Shown here piece after piece: positions 63,896-64,000 of a stretch of DNA of 64,000 nucleotides. Numbering within the stretch: position 1 is the stretch's first letter; every line of letters begins with the position of its first letter. The notes under the pieces were generated by a model that had not been told where the DNA came from, did no database searches, and was given only the letters and a program-made list of their open reading frames with translations. Both the position numbers and the translations under genes were made by a program. Source of the stretch: Pseudomonas sp. SCB32 (GTDB taxonomy: Bacteria; Pseudomonadota; Gammaproteobacteria; Pseudomonadales; Pseudomonadaceae); the NCBI RefSeq assembly GCF_009189165.1, contig NZ_CP045118.1:4092001-4156000 (forward strand), read 5' to 3'.

Positions 63896-64000
63896 TCAGG
63901 CCGCGATCAGCCCTTCCTGGCACAACTGGCAGGCCAGCATGCCGAGGGTCATGATCGCCCGCTCCGCCTCGCGGTCCCACGGAATGCCGCAGGTCAGGCG
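63896..64000 (-). CDS. C-terminal end of a MocR/GntR-type PLP-dependent regulator (partial)
   Basis: The last 34 codons of a leftward gene whose 5' part is beyond the window: RLTCGIPWDREAERAIMTLG then MLACQLCQEGLIAA. The RL-x-CG-x-P(W)D pattern is the usual end of MocR-type regulators (GntR HTH fused to an aminotransferase fold). Only this tail is visible, so the call rests on a short match and on recalled synteny with PA2897. Confidence 0.5.
   Translation of the reverse strand, partial: RLTCGIPWDREAERAIMTLGMLACQLCQEGLIAA

Overview
The window is chromosomal DNA from a GC-rich Pseudomonas, most likely of the P. aeruginosa / P. citronellolis / P. nitroreducens group. Evidence: high GC with strong third-position bias, oprI, an EF-P with Arg32 next to its rhamnosyltransferase EarP, the ohrR/ohr pair, tgpA, and a complete atu (acyclic terpene utilization) cluster. 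Recalled from memory, the gene order follows P. aeruginosa PAO1 roughly from PA2840 to PA2897, with some blocks that I believe are absent or different there. That comparison was not run.

Layout. 1-3710: 3' part of a DODA-type dioxygenase, a DEAD-box RNA helicase and a divergent crotonase. 3966-8221: a Gly-rich repeat lipoprotein, a TpsB-type outer-membrane transporter and a convergent spermidine-synthase-like protein. 8416-16516: a flavin monooxygenase, a 245-bp repeat element, type II DAHP synthase, an M48 lipoprotein protease, a YcaQ-type DNA glycosylase, small conserved proteins, a LysR regulator, and ohrR/ohr. 16590-25502: efp/earP, tRNA-Ser(GGA), oprI with an L,D-transpeptidase, tesA divergent from a YbbA/YbbP-like ABC pair, and greB. 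25695-33364: ligT, a LysR/YeiH pair, DoxX, an MltF-like transglycosylase, tatD, a chemoreceptor and an Mpo1-like protein. 33446-41141: a periplasmic protein coupled to a diguanylate cyclase, a thioesterase, a CHAD protein, and the MoxR-DUF58-TgpA operon. 41270-48473: a LysR/PACE efflux pair, pyrF, a second copy of the 245-bp repeat, a CBS-histidine kinase with a double-receiver regulator, a YeeE-like membrane protein, a tiny DUF2897 gene and a CPBP protease. 48584-61282: atuR and atuABCDEFGH. 61660-64000: a lipoprotein, the SbrR/SbrI anti-sigma/sigma pair, and the C-terminal end of a MocR-type regulator.

How the genes work together. The atu cluster converts citronellol/geraniol-type terpenoids through acyl-CoA intermediates: AtuB/AtuG dehydrogenases, AtuH CoA ligase, AtuD dehydrogenase, AtuC/AtuF biotin-dependent geranyl-CoA carboxylase, and AtuE hydratase. 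AtuR represses it through two mirror-image 16-bp sites. OhrR/Ohr handle organic hydroperoxides. EarP modifies EF-P for translation of polyproline. OprI and the adjacent L,D-transpeptidase probably tie the outer membrane to peptidoglycan.

Most notable for a second look: the lipoprotein/TpsB pair without a classical TpsA; the 245-bp element present twice with terminal inverted repeats and three consecutive perfect hairpins; and the atu operon, in which most intercistronic gaps carry palindromic repeats of several families. No rRNA, CRISPR array, prophage or transposase gene was seen.
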